A stretch of 16,021 bases of DNA from Desulfotignum sp. (lineage in GTDB: Bacteria > Desulfobacterota > Desulfobacteria > Desulfobacterales > Desulfobacteraceae). Under the pieces are notes generated by a model. That model saw nothing but the letters and a program-made list of their open reading frames with translations. It ran no database searches and had not been told where the DNA came from. Made by a program: the position numbers and the translations under genes. Numbering within the stretch: the first letter of the stretch is position 1; the number at the start of each line of letters is the position of its first letter. Shown in pieces: positions 6,564-14,600 of the stretch. The stretch spans positions 1-16,021 of the forward strand of contig JAABSS010000037.1 of NCBI GenBank assembly GCA_011390235.1. Direction: 5' to 3'.

Positions 6564-7289
6564 ATGAACCGATTTGCTATTTATGGTAAAACCGACCCGG
6601 GGCGCCGCAGACAAAAAAATGAAGACACCATACTGGTGGATGAAGACCGGGGATTCTGTCTTGTAGCGGATGGTATCGGAGGTACCGCAGCCGGCGACAT
6701 TGCCAGTCAGCTGTTTGCCCGTGCCGCTGAAACCGCTTTTTCCGGAGCCTCGTATCAGGAAGAGATCCGGTATCAGATTCTTCAGGAGGTTTTTTTGAAT
6801 GCCAATGAAACCATCTTCACCTATGCCGGCACCCATCCAGGATGTGAAGGGATGGGATGCACCGCTGAAATGCTGGTGCTGACAGACGATCGTTTCATAT
6901 TGGGGCATATCGGTGACAGCCGGACCTACCGGTTTCGGGACGGGCAGTTCAAGCTGCTGACCGCAGATCATACCCTTGTGAAACAGCAGCTTGATCAAGG
7001 GTTGATCACCCGGGAAGAAGCAGATCATCATTCATTCAAAAACGTTATTCTCCGGGCCGTGGGAATACAGAAAAATCCGGCACTGGACGTCCTCAGGGGC
7101 CATGTTTATCCGGGAGATATCTTTCTGCTGTGTTCGGATGGTCTGACCGACATGGTGGATGATGATATGATTAAAACCCATCTTCTCTCTGAGAAAGGAA
7201 TCAGAGAGAAGGTTGACAGCCTTATTCAGGAAGCCAATGACAGAGGAGGAAAAGATAATATTTCCGTTGTCCTGACCCAAATTCTGTAA
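6564..7289 (+). CDS. PP2C-family Ser/Thr phosphatase (PppA-like, antagonist of the kinase)
   Basis: A 241-residue soluble phosphatase of the PPM/PP2C family, metal dependent, predicted to remove phosphate from the kinase or the FHA partner and so switch the T6SS pathway off. Motifs in order: N19-E-D21, V34-A-D36-G-I-G-G40 (metal aspartate), H115-I-G-D-S-R120, T133-A-D-H-T, C190-S-D192-G-L, and G228-G-K-D231-N-I-S. All the metal-binding aspartates are present. The length matches bacterial stand-alone PP2C enzymes. The ATG begins on the base after the kinase stop, so it is probably translated by coupling, and expression should be balanced with the kinase. Family assignment is secure. The PppA role is inferred from the pairing with kinase, FHA and tssA genes. 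Confidence 0.92.
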   Translation: MNRFAIYGKTDPGRRRQKNEDTILVDEDRGFCLVADGIGGTAAGDIASQLFARAAETAFSGASYQEEIRYQILQEVFLNANETIFTYAGTHPGCEGMGCTAEMLVLTDDRFILGHIGDSRTYRFRDGQFKLLTADHTLVKQQLDQGLITREEADHHSFKNVILRAVGIQKNPALDVLRGHVYPGDIFLLCSDGLTDMVDDDMIKTHLLSEKGIREKVDSLIQEANDRGGKDNISVVLTQIL

Positions 7290-7345
7290 TATTTTTTTAT
7301 ACAGATGCGGGGGATTCTCCCATGCCTGCCGGAGAAAGTGTGAGA

Positions 7346-7750
7346 TCAGCCTTCAAACAAAGGAATCTGCAATAGTTTTTCCTTGAGTTCTCTTTCGAGT
7401 TTCAGGGGCCTGCCGCTGGTGTCGGCGATGACAAAGGTTATATCCGCATCAATGCACACCGCGCCTGTGAATTTGTTTACAATCTGCTGCTGGAAAACAG
7501 CACTTTTGTTGCCGATTTTTTTTAGGCCAGACCTTACAAGCACGGTGTCTCCCACCCGGGCCGGGCTGCGGTAGGAAATATTGATGTTGACCACAAAAAA
7601 TGAAAATCCGCCCCCCATGAATGCATCAAGATCCAGGTGGTCTTCGAGCAGCTGCCACCTGCCTTCTTCAAGAAATTCAAGATACCGGGCATTGTTGACA
7701 TGCTGGTACAGGTCTGTGTGATATCCCCTGATTTTAATTTCCGTGCCCAT
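7346..7750 (-). CDS. Hotdog-fold acyl-CoA thioesterase (YbgC/FadM-like)
   Basis: A 134-residue single-domain enzyme of the 4HBT hotdog family, which hydrolyses acyl-CoA (or acyl-ACP) thioesters in the cytoplasm. Near the N-terminus, R8-G-Y-H-T-D-L-Y-Q-H-V-N-N and R-Y-L-E-F-L-E-E-G form the family signature: the aspartate of the H-T-D block, H-V-N-N and the E of the central helix. The 134-residue length equals that of YbgC/FadM-type proteins. A longer reading frame starts at 7798 but has no ribosome site. At 7750 the ATG is preceded by AGGGAG and 6 bases, and the protein then begins just before the conserved block, so I chose 7750. It is convergent with the phosphatase gene and divergent from the sugar-kinase gene, so it appears monocistronic. 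Substrate chain length cannot be read from the sequence. Confidence 0.85.
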   Translation of the reverse strand: MGTEIKIRGYHTDLYQHVNNARYLEFLEEGRWQLLEDHLDLDAFMGGGFSFFVVNINISYRSPARVGDTVLVRSGLKKIGNKSAVFQQQIVNKFTGAVCIDADITFVIADTSGRPLKLERELKEKLLQIPLFEG

Positions 7751-7811
7751 TTTCAACTCCCTGAAGGTAATGTATTCACAAGCCCGGCATCTTATCATCT
7801 GGTTTGTGTTT

Positions 7812-7839
7812 TTTAAAGAACATTTTTCATGTTCACCAA
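7812..7839 (-). promoter_or_regulatory. Candidate promoter/operator of the thioesterase gene
   Basis: A perfect inverted repeat GAACAT-N5-ATGTTC (7818-7834) lies 68 bases upstream of the thioesterase ATG. On the minus strand it is flanked by TTGGTG (7834-7839) and TTTAAA (7812-7817), poor -35 and -10 matches spaced 16 bases apart. The symmetric site is seen directly; operator function is inferred. Confidence 0.3.
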
Positions 7840-7862
7840 GAGGTTGTCTCCGGGTTCAAATT

Positions 7863-7889
7863 TATATTGCTTATATTGCTTAGCTTGCT
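7863..7889. repeat. Three tandem 9-bp units upstream of the sugar-kinase gene
   Basis: Two identical copies of TATATTGCT (7863-7871 and 7872-7880) are followed by TAGCTTGCT (7881-7889), which differs at two positions. Units spaced at 9-10 bp put successive copies on about the same helix face, as in some direct-repeat regulator sites. The array lies between the divergent thioesterase and FGGY kinase genes. Function is unknown. Confidence 0.6.
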
Positions 7890-8016
7890 ACTATGCCGGT
7901 TGTTAAAAGCAGGCAGCTGCAATATTTTTTTGGTCTTGAATAAAACCCGGTGATCTGCTTTAACATATGCGCATTTTGTGTATCAGCAGGAAGTGACCCT
8001 AAATAAAGGACCCCTG

Positions 8017-9573
8017 ATGACAGACCGTCATATTCTGGCCATTGATTGCGGCACCCAGAGCCTGCGGGCCATGATTTTTTCCGCCCGGGGTGATTTGCTG
8101 GCCAGGGTAAAAAAATCGTATTCCCCCTATGTAAGTCCTGTGCCCGGCCGGGCAGAGCAGGACCCGGAAATTTACTGGAACAGCCTGGGGGAAGCGTGCA
8201 GGGAGCTGAAACAGAATGTGCCGCAGGTGTTTGAAAATATCGCCGGAGTCGGGGTGACCACCCTGCGCAACACCCTGGTGAATCTGGATAAGCAGGGCCG
8301 AATCCTCAGGCCGGCTATCACCTGGTTGGACCAGCGCCGGGCAGATCCGGCATCCAATGGCACCGGCATTATGGGGTTCGGGTTTTTCATTCCTGTGCTG
8401 GGGCAAAAATTGAAAGATATCCAGGCACAGGGAAAGTGCAACTGGATCATGCAGCACCAGGGTGATATCTGGAAAAACACCCACAAATATGTCCAGGTGT
8501 CCGGTTTTCTGCACCATCGTCTCACCGGAGAGTTCGCAGATGCCCTGGCCTGCCAGATCGGGCATCTGCCCTTTGACTACAAAAGACAATGCTGGGCAAA
8601 AAGTCCCTTCAGCCTGGCAAAGGCGTTGTTTCCTGTGCCTGAAAAAAAATTGCCCCGTCTGGTCCCGGCAGGGGAGATCATCGGCACGGTTTCCCGGTCG
8701 GCATCCGATGCCACAGGCATTGCTGCGGGCACCCCTGTGATTGCCTGCGGTTCGGATAAGGGATGTGAAACCCTGGGGGCAGGGGTCATGGACCGGCACA
8801 AGGTGAGTCTGAGTTTCGGTACCACTGCCACAGTGCAGACAGCCTCGGACAGGTATTTTGAAACCCTGCCCCTGATGCCGCCGTATCCCGCGCCCATGCC
8901 GGGGTATTACAATCCTGAGGTGGAAATTTTCCGGGGATTCTGGATGATCTCCTGGTTCAAGGACCAGTTTGCCCATAAAGAGGTGGCAGAAGCACAAGCA
9001 TTGGGTGTCCCTGCTGAGCAGATCCTGGACAGGTGCCTGAAGCAGACGTCCCCCGGTGCCATGGGCCTCATGGTCCAGCCCTATTGGGGTCCGGGCCTGG
9101 ATTATCCAAAAGCCAAAGGTGCCATGATCGGATTCGGAGATGCACATACCAGGGACCATGTGTACCGGGCCGTTATCGAAGGTCTGGGATTTGCCCTGCT
9201 GGACGGCATGCAGAAAATTGAAAAAAAATCCAGGGTCAGGGTGCAAAAGGCTGTGGTGTCCGGCGGGGCATCCCAGAGTGACCGGATCTGCCAGATTGCG
9301 GCAGACATATGCAACCTGCCCATGATCCGGGGCCGGACCCATGAAACAAGCGGTCTGGGAGCTGCCATTATCACGGCCAAAGGAATGGGCATCTACCCGG
9401 ATATTGCAGCTGCCGCCGGACACATGATCCAGGTGAAAACCGTGTTTACGCCGGATCCGGCCAATGCAGTGCTGTACCGTCAGATGTACACACAAATTTA
9501 CCGGAAAATGTATCCGGCCTTGGCGCCTTTGTATGCACAGATTCAGAAAATTACAAGATATCCGGGAATATGA
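8017..9573 (+). CDS. FGGY-family carbohydrate kinase, substrate unknown
   Basis: A 518-residue cytoplasmic kinase of the FGGY family (xylulose, ribulose, glycerol and related kinases), which transfers phosphate from ATP to a sugar or polyol. The N-terminal actin-like fold starts with A-I-D-C-G-T-Q-S-L-R (phosphate-1 motif). I-T-W-L-D-Q-R-R is the usual substrate-side motif, and the catalytic aspartate is expected in the G-S-D-K-G-C-E region. S-F-G-T-T-A-T is the phosphate-2 motif, and V-V-S-G-G-A-S-Q-S-D the adenosine motif near the C-terminus. The frame can begin at a GTG (7978), but AAAGGA lies 6 bases before the ATG at 8017 and the family's fold starts there. A region around residues 95-140 with G-F-G-F-F-I-P is not typical of XylB or GlpK. 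It is 22 bases from the LOG-domain gene, so it is probably co-transcribed with it. Substrate cannot be assigned. Confidence 0.88.
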   Translation: MTDRHILAIDCGTQSLRAMIFSARGDLLARVKKSYSPYVSPVPGRAEQDPEIYWNSLGEACRELKQNVPQVFENIAGVGVTTLRNTLVNLDKQGRILRPAITWLDQRRADPASNGTGIMGFGFFIPVLGQKLKDIQAQGKCNWIMQHQGDIWKNTHKYVQVSGFLHHRLTGEFADALACQIGHLPFDYKRQCWAKSPFSLAKALFPVPEKKLPRLVPAGEIIGTVSRSASDATGIAAGTPVIACGSDKGCETLGAGVMDRHKVSLSFGTTATVQTASDRYFETLPLMPPYPAPMPGYYNPEVEIFRGFWMISWFKDQFAHKEVAEAQALGVPAEQILDRCLKQTSPGAMGLMVQPYWGPGLDYPKAKGAMIGFGDAHTRDHVYRAVIEGLGFALLDGMQKIEKKSRVRVQKAVVSGGASQSDRICQIAADICNLPMIRGRTHETSGLGAAIITAKGMGIYPDIAAAAGHMIQVKTVFTPDPANAVLYRQMYTQIYRKMYPALAPLYAQIQKITRYPGI

Positions 9574-9595
9574 ACAAAAAGAGTAAGGAGAATGT

Positions 9596-11713
9596 ATGCA
9601 GATATTTCAGATTATCAGTCCGGACGGCTATATTGCGGAACTTCATGACCAGAAAGAAGACAATGGTATCCTTGCATCCCGGTTTCATTTCCCCTTGGTG
9701 TCTGATTATATCTGTTCTGCCATCCGTGAAAAAAAACCGTTTGTTTTCAGCGGCAGAAGCGGTAATGCGCAGATAGGTATTAAAACAGATCTGGCAGAAA
9801 ATAGCAGCCCGCCTGTGATTGAAGGATCTGATATTTTTGTGGAAGCGCAGCTCCAGAATCTGAATCCCCTGCTGGGAAACGCCCTGGATCTGTTTAAAAA
9901 AGGCGATGAAATCGGGCGCCTGGTGGTTATGGACCCGGAACTGCGGATCAGAGATGTCCGCCATTACCTGCATAAGCGGCTGTTTGTGGGCAGAAGAACC
10001 GGAAAAGGGTATTATGAAGGATTTGATATCCGCCAGGAAACAGATCCAGCCACCGGCCAGGTATGTGATTATGTTGCCATGGAACTGGAGCCCTACCAAT
10101 ATTGTTTTGAACCCTATGCCATGAACACATCCAGCATCAACGCGGTTATCAAAAAAGGACGCAGCGCCTTGAATGCCATCCGCTCGCGCATGTCTTTTGA
10201 TATCGACAGCACCTGGCTGAAGCCCGGGGATCTGTTTGTGGGGGCCGTCAAGATTTCTCTTGGCGATATCTATGGAATTATTGATGTGCAGACAGATCCG
10301 GATAATGCCGGAATTGAACATCTGCCCGCCCGGGTGCTGGATCCTTTCAGAACATTCAGGGACCGCCAGGTGGAACTGTTCCATTTTGGTGGGGAGCCGG
10401 TTGCCCTGAAACATATCCGGGTGAAGATCCGTTTTTACCGGGCCAGAAATCCCCTGACCGTGCCCCTGGAAAAAACCAAGGTCAAACACGGATACCGCCT
10501 GAGTGATCTTCTCACCAATGCGGAAATCGCCAATCTGTTTTCCGCCATGGATGAAGATTCGCTGGGCCTGATCCTGAACAAGGCCAATTGCATTCCCATT
10601 CCCAAAGCCCTGGACCCTTTTGGCCAGGCCCAGCTGGAGATTATCCGCAACGCCATTCTGGAGTCCACTTTCAGAAAAAACCTCCCACCGGCAATGGAAC
10701 AGGGCAATGGAAAATTCAAAAACACCCTGGAAAAATTGTCAGCCCTGGGCGGGGTGAACTCCCGGGTATTTATCGGCAGGGATTTTCCCGACCTCGAGGT
10801 GGTGGGTGCGTTGAAAACAAGCGGGCTGCGGACCTTTCTCATTCAAATGAACAACCCCTCCTTTGCAGACGATTATGTCAAAAAAATGATCTCGCTCACC
10901 CATTCAGACTATTCCGGGTGCGAATTTCTGCGCTATGATTCAGCCACAGACAAACTTTACAGTTTCTACCATGGGTGTTTCATGGAACCTGATGACAAGG
11001 AACGCTTTGACCGTGTCCGTTACTGGTTTGCGTTTTACGGATCCCACACCAGCGAGGCGGACAACCGGCTGACCATTGATTTGATCAACAAACTGGCCCT
11101 GCGGCTGGGGTATGAAATGGGTATTGTTCACGGCGGGGGGCCCGGGCTCATGAAAGAAGCCAATGACCTGGCACGGCAGCATAATATCATGAGTGTGGGG
11201 ATCGCCATTGACCTGGAAGGAGAGCACCAGGCATCTTTGACCACCTGTGACGGGCTGATCAAATACAATGAAGGGCTGCGCCTGGCCCGGCAGGACCACC
11301 TCCAGAAACTGAGCAATCTGCCTGTGGTCAATACCGGGGGGTATGGCAGTGCCGAGGAGCTGGCGATCACCATCACCTCCATGAAGCTGCATGAAAATGC
11401 CCTGGCACCCATTATTCTTCTGGACCCGGACAATCTGTGGGAACATGTCCAGAAACAGACCCGGAAAATTGCAGCCAAAAAATACGGCCCTGCCTTTACC
11501 CCCAGGTTGATCCAGTCATGCAGCACAGCCGAAGAAGCTGTGAATATTCTGCTGGCGTTTATCGGAAACCCGGACCAGTGGTACCGTGCCCATAAGATTC
11601 CCAAAGAAAATGTGGACCGGGCACGGGTGAAATCCGCCCGGATCCGGCAGATGACCCTGGGCCAGAACAAAGTGGAGACATTTGATATGTCCAATTTGCG
11701 CCTCACCCAATAA
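9596..11713 (+). CDS. Large protein with C-terminal LOG-like (TIGR00730-type) nucleotide-binding domain
   Basis: A 705-residue soluble protein. The C-terminal part (about 480-650) looks like a LOG/lysine-decarboxylase-like Rossmann domain, a family that cleaves nucleoside monophosphates to base plus ribose 5-phosphate. It has F-Y-G-S-H-T near 482, H-G-G-G-P-G-L-M-K-E-A-N near 512, and T-G-G-Y-G-S-A-E-E near 579. The last corresponds to the P-G-G-x-G-T-x-x-E motif, with P changed to T and T to S but the glutamates kept. The first about 480 residues are unfamiliar to me; they are not a signal peptide or membrane region and show no repeat. Ordinary LOG proteins are about 180-220 residues and PpnN about 450, so this is unusually large. 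AAGGAG lies 5 bases before the ATG. Linkage to the sugar kinase suggests nucleotide or pentose salvage, but that is inference. Confidence 0.65.
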   Translation: MQIFQIISPDGYIAELHDQKEDNGILASRFHFPLVSDYICSAIREKKPFVFSGRSGNAQIGIKTDLAENSSPPVIEGSDIFVEAQLQNLNPLLGNALDLFKKGDEIGRLVVMDPELRIRDVRHYLHKRLFVGRRTGKGYYEGFDIRQETDPATGQVCDYVAMELEPYQYCFEPYAMNTSSINAVIKKGRSALNAIRSRMSFDIDSTWLKPGDLFVGAVKISLGDIYGIIDVQTDPDNAGIEHLPARVLDPFRTFRDRQVELFHFGGEPVALKHIRVKIRFYRARNPLTVPLEKTKVKHGYRLSDLLTNAEIANLFSAMDEDSLGLILNKANCIPIPKALDPFGQAQLEIIRNAILESTFRKNLPPAMEQGNGKFKNTLEKLSALGGVNSRVFIGRDFPDLEVVGALKTSGLRTFLIQMNNPSFADDYVKKMISLTHSDYSGCEFLRYDSATDKLYSFYHGCFMEPDDKERFDRVRYWFAFYGSHTSEADNRLTIDLINKLALRLGYEMGIVHGGGPGLMKEANDLARQHNIMSVGIAIDLEGEHQASLTTCDGLIKYNEGLRLARQDHLQKLSNLPVVNTGGYGSAEELAITITSMKLHENALAPIILLDPDNLWEHVQKQTRKIAAKKYGPAFTPRLIQSCSTAEEAVNILLAFIGNPDQWYRAHKIPKENVDRARVKSARIRQMTLGQNKVETFDMSNLRLTQ

Positions 11714-11792
11714 CATTCATTGCCCTGATCGGTAAAGATCCCGGTAAAACAGATTCCCTCCTTTCCGGTCATCAGGAGTTGATAATAAAGGC

Positions 11793-12983
11793 ATGTTTAT
11801 GCAGACAAAACACCATCTTATATTTGAAGATTCCAGGAATACGGCTGATCTTGCAGAAGACAGCATTGACCTTGTGGTAACGTCCCCTCCTTATCCCATG
11901 ATCGAGATGTGGGACCAGGTATTCACTGCAATGGCACCGGCTGTGGAAAAAACCCTGGCAAAAGGCAAAGGTATGGATGCCTTTGACATTATGCATCGCC
12001 AGCTTGACCGGGTATGGCACGGCATTTACAGGGTGCTGAAGCCAGGGGGCTTTGCCTGCATCAATATCGGTGATGCCGTCCGTACCCTTGACAGCCACTT
12101 CATGCTGTATCCCAACCATGCCAGGATCATGTCCTGCCTGCTGGCGCTTGGGTTTACCTCACTTCCGGCGGTGCTGTGGCGCAAACAGACCAATGCACCC
12201 AACAAATTCATGGGATCCGGCATGCTGCCGGCAGGGGCCTATGTTACACTGGAACATGAATATATTCTGGTTGTCAGAAAAGGTGGAAAACGGGTGTTTA
12301 AAACCCCTGAGGATAAGAAAAAACGGCATGAAAGTGCTTTTTTCTGGGAAGAAAGAAACCAGTGGTTTTCCGACATATGGATGGATCTGAAAGGGACACG
12401 CCAGGGAATGACGGACAAAGCACTGAGACAAAGAAGCGGTGCTTTTCCCTTTGAGCTTCCTTATCGCCTGATCTGCATGTATTCCCTTAAAGGCGATACT
12501 GTACTGGATCCGTTCATGGGAATCGGCACAACTGCTCTGGCAGCAATGGCAGCCGGCAGGAACAGTGCGGGGTTTGAACTTGAGACGGGTTTTGCGCCTG
12601 CCATTGCGTTACGGGCTGATGCTATTGTTGATTTTTCAAATGCACTCATCACCCAGCGGCTGGACCATCACCGTGAGTTTATCAGCCACCGGCTGGAAAA
12701 TAAAAAAGTGGTCAAGCATACAAATATGCATTACGGTTTTCCGGTGGTCACCAGCCAGGAAAAGGCCTTGCTGCTGAACCGTCCCCTGTCCTTGAAAAAA
12801 CTTTCACATACCCGTTTTCAAATTGATTATTCGGAAGTACCTGAAGAATTGGAAAAATCCCAGAAGACGGGTGCTGATCCTGCCAGAGTCACCAGTCCTT
12901 CCAAAGTTACCGGCGGCCCGAAAACTGAGTCTGTCAAAAAAGGAACTCTGGGAAAACAACTGGATCTGTTTGACAGCAAATGA
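11793..12983 (+). CDS. Solitary beta-class DNA methyltransferase with C-terminal clamp-binding motif
   Basis: A 396-residue DNA methyltransferase (probably N4-cytosine, possibly N6-adenine). Motif IV, T-S-P-P-Y-P, lies near residue 32, just after D-L-V-V. The AdoMet motif [10 protein letters not shown], lies near residue 234, with F-E-L-E downstream. The IV-before-I order marks the beta class, and S-P-P-Y is favoured by N4-cytosine enzymes. The region between (about 60-220) should hold target recognition. After the catalytic fold come about 90 residues ending in Q389-L-D-L-F393, a perfect DnaN-binding pentapeptide three residues from the end. The start may be ATG 11793 or 11799; AAAGG at 11786-11790 gives better spacing to 11799. 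No restriction gene or specificity subunit lies beside it, so it looks like an orphan enzyme. The target site is unknown. Confidence 0.88.
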   Translation: MFMQTKHHLIFEDSRNTADLAEDSIDLVVTSPPYPMIEMWDQVFTAMAPAVEKTLAKGKGMDAFDIMHRQLDRVWHGIYRVLKPGGFACINIGDAVRTLDSHFMLYPNHARIMSCLLALGFTSLPAVLWRKQTNAPNKFMGSGMLPAGAYVTLEHEYILVVRKGGKRVFKTPEDKKKRHESAFFWEERNQWFSDIWMDLKGTRQGMTDKALRQRSGAFPFELPYRLICMYSLKGDTVLDPFMGIGTTALAAMAAGRNSAGFELETGFAPAIALRADAIVDFSNALITQRLDHHREFISHRLENKKVVKHTNMHYGFPVVTSQEKALLLNRPLSLKKLSHTRFQIDYSEVPEELEKSQKTGADPARVTSPSKVTGGPKTESVKKGTLGKQLDLFDSK

Positions 12984-12988
12984 TTTAT

Positions 12989-13017
12989 TTGACGTAAGGC
13001 AAAAAATAATCCACAAT
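12989..13017 (+). promoter_or_regulatory. Candidate sigma70 promoter of ilvC
   Basis: TTGACG (12989-12994) and CACAAT (13012-13017) are separated by 17 bases, just after the methyltransferase stop. This leaves a leader of about 45 AT-rich bases before the ilvC ribosome site AAGGAG (13056-13061). The -35 matches 5 of 6 and the -10 matches 4 of 6. No attenuator or leader peptide was seen. Confidence 0.4.
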
Positions 13018-13068
13018 AACCTGCTTAAAATTATAAATACAAACAGTTTTACATCAAGGAGATATACA

Positions 13069-14541
13069 ATGGGTGAGAACTATTTTAATACACTGCCTTT
13101 GCGGCTGCAACTGGCGGAACTGTCCCGGTGCCGTTTCATGGACACCGGCGAATTCTCAGGGGTTGATGCCCTGAAAGGCAAGAAAATTGTAATTGTTGGG
13201 TGCGGTGCCCAGGGGCTTCACCAGGGCCTTAATCTGCGGGACAGCGGACTGGATGTTTCCTATGCGTTGCGGGATGCGGCCATCAAAGAAAAACGGCAGT
13301 CATGGAAAAATGCCACAGAACACGGATTTGTTGTGGATACCTATGAAAACCTGCTGCCGTCCGCTGATCTGGTGATAAATCTGACCCCTGACAAACAGCA
13401 TACCCCGGTTGTCAAAGCCGTCATGCCCCTGATGAAAAAAGATGCCTGCCTGTCCTATTCCCACGGGTTCAATATTGTGGAAGAGGGCATGAAAATCAGA
13501 GAAGATCTCACCGTGATCATGGTGGCCCCCAAATCTCCGGGTACCGAAGTCAGAGAAGAGTACAAAAGGGGATTCGGGGTGCCCACCCTTATTGCCGTGC
13601 ACCGGGAAAACGATCCGAGAGGAGAAGGGCTGGAACTGGCCAAGGCCTATGCTGCCGCCACCGGGGGACACCGGGCGGGGGTCCTGGAATCCTCGTTTGT
13701 GGCAGAGGTAAAATCCGATCTCATGGGGGAACAGACCATCCTGTGCGGTATGCTCCAGGCGGGCTCTTTGCTGTGTTATGACAAAATGATGGAAAAAGGC
13801 ATGGATGAAGGATATGCCTCAAAACTGGTGCAGTACGGCTGGGAGATCATCACCGAGGCGTTGAAGCACGGGGGTATCACCAACATGATGGACCGGTTGT
13901 CCAATCCTGCCAAAATCTTGGCCCATGACCTGAGCGAGCAGTTGAAACAGATCCTGACCCCGCTGTTCAACCGGCACATGGATGACATCATGTCCGGAAA
14001 TTTTTCCAAAACCATGATGGCAGACTGGGCCAATGATGATGCCGACCTGCTTAAATGGCGGGCCCAGACAGCTGAAACCCCTTTTGAAAAAGCAGTGTCC
14101 CAGCAGGCGGACATCCCGGAACAGGCGTACTTTGACCATGGTATTCTCATGGTGGCCATGGTCAAGGCCGGGGTGGAACTGGCCTATGATACCATGGTGT
14201 CTGCGGGTATTGTTGCAGATTCCGCCTATTACGAATCATTGCACGAAGTACCGCTTATCGCCAACCTAATCGCCCGCAAAAAGCTGTATGAAATGAACGT
14301 GGTGATTTCCGATACCGCGGAATACGGGTGCTATCTGTTTTCCCATGCAGCTGTGCCTTTGCTGGAAAAATTTATGGAAACCATCGATGTGGATGTTATC
14401 GGCAAAGGCCTTGATCTCAAAGATACAGGGGTGGACAATATCCGTTTGATACAGGTTAACGAAGCTGCCAGTACCACGTCCGTGGAAAAAGTGGGCAAAA
14501 AGCTGCGAACTTATATGGGGGCCATGAAATCCATTTTATAG
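13069..14541 (+). CDS. ilvC: Ketol-acid reductoisomerase (NADP+), class II
   Basis: A 490-residue cytoplasmic enzyme that isomerises and reduces 2-acetolactate (valine/leucine branch) or 2-aceto-2-hydroxybutyrate (isoleucine branch), using NADPH and magnesium. The length matches the long class II form (E. coli IlvC, 491), not the about 330-residue class I form. It has the dinucleotide motif [10 protein letters not shown] near residue 44. The two knotted C-terminal repeats carry metal and substrate residues, including [10 protein letters not shown] and the later [12 protein letters not shown] and S-D-T-A-E-Y-G blocks. The reading frame is open back to 12823, but the ATG at 13069 follows AAGGAG by 7 bases and aligns with known N-termini. 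No ilvB or ilvN is adjacent. In other bacteria IlvC also reduces ketopantoate, which may matter here given the neighbouring PanP-like gene. Confidence 0.97.
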   Translation: MGENYFNTLPLRLQLAELSRCRFMDTGEFSGVDALKGKKIVIVGCGAQGLHQGLNLRDSGLDVSYALRDAAIKEKRQSWKNATEHGFVVDTYENLLPSADLVINLTPDKQHTPVVKAVMPLMKKDACLSYSHGFNIVEEGMKIREDLTVIMVAPKSPGTEVREEYKRGFGVPTLIAVHRENDPRGEGLELAKAYAAATGGHRAGVLESSFVAEVKSDLMGEQTILCGMLQAGSLLCYDKMMEKGMDEGYASKLVQYGWEIITEALKHGGITNMMDRLSNPAKILAHDLSEQLKQILTPLFNRHMDDIMSGNFSKTMMADWANDDADLLKWRAQTAETPFEKAVSQQADIPEQAYFDHGILMVAMVKAGVELAYDTMVSAGIVADSAYYESLHEVPLIANLIARKKLYEMNVVISDTAEYGCYLFSHAAVPLLEKFMETIDVDVIGKGLDLKDTGVDNIRLIQVNEAASTTSVEKVGKKLRTYMGAMKSIL

Positions 14542-14564
14542 GATGTTGGTACTGTTTATAGGAT

Positions 14565-14598
14565 GGCGGTTCCGCGTTTTCAAGGATGCGGGACCGCC
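14565..14598. repeat. Stable hairpin-forming inverted repeat after ilvC
   Basis: GGCGGTTCCGC (14565-14575) pairs with GCGGGACCGCC (14588-14598), giving an 11-bp stem with one T·G wobble and a 12-base loop, 24 bases after the ilvC stop. No T tract follows directly, so alone it is more likely an mRNA 3'-end stabiliser or a part of a compound terminator. Confidence 0.7.
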
Positions 14599-14600
14599 CC

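Noticed and set aside
7290..7345. Hairpin between the convergent phosphatase and thioesterase genes (TTCTCC-N10-GGAGAA)
   Set aside because: No T tract follows the stem in either direction; the T run lies before it. There is not enough to call a terminator.
7751..7798. N-terminal extension of the thioesterase by 16 codons
   Set aside because: No ribosome site before 7798; 7750 has AGGGAG at good spacing and gives the usual length.
7911..7928. GCAG/CTGC mini-hairpin followed by a T run
   Set aside because: The stem is only 4 bp and no plus-strand gene ends upstream of it.
7978..8016. GTG start of the FGGY kinase 13 codons upstream
   Set aside because: The extension is not part of the conserved fold, and AAAGGA precedes the ATG at 8017.
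7999..9495. Long minus-strand open frame (498 codons) opposite the FGGY kinase
   Set aside because: Composition is Cys/His/Gly-rich with no recognisable family; it is an antisense shadow of a clear FGGY kinase gene.
9551..10489. Minus-strand open frame (312 codons) opposite the LOG fusion gene
   Set aside because: No ribosome site or family features; the plus-strand gene has a good AAGGAG site and conserved motifs downstream.
12823..13068. N-terminal extension of ilvC by 82 codons
   Set aside because: It overlaps the methyltransferase end in another frame. The ATG at 13069 has AAGGAG 7 bases upstream and gives the family length.
13056..13071. The ilvC ribosome site resembles the leader of common T7 expression vectors
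   Set aside because: Flanking sequence on both sides is natural and the match is confined to the Shine-Dalgarno region, so chance is the best explanation.
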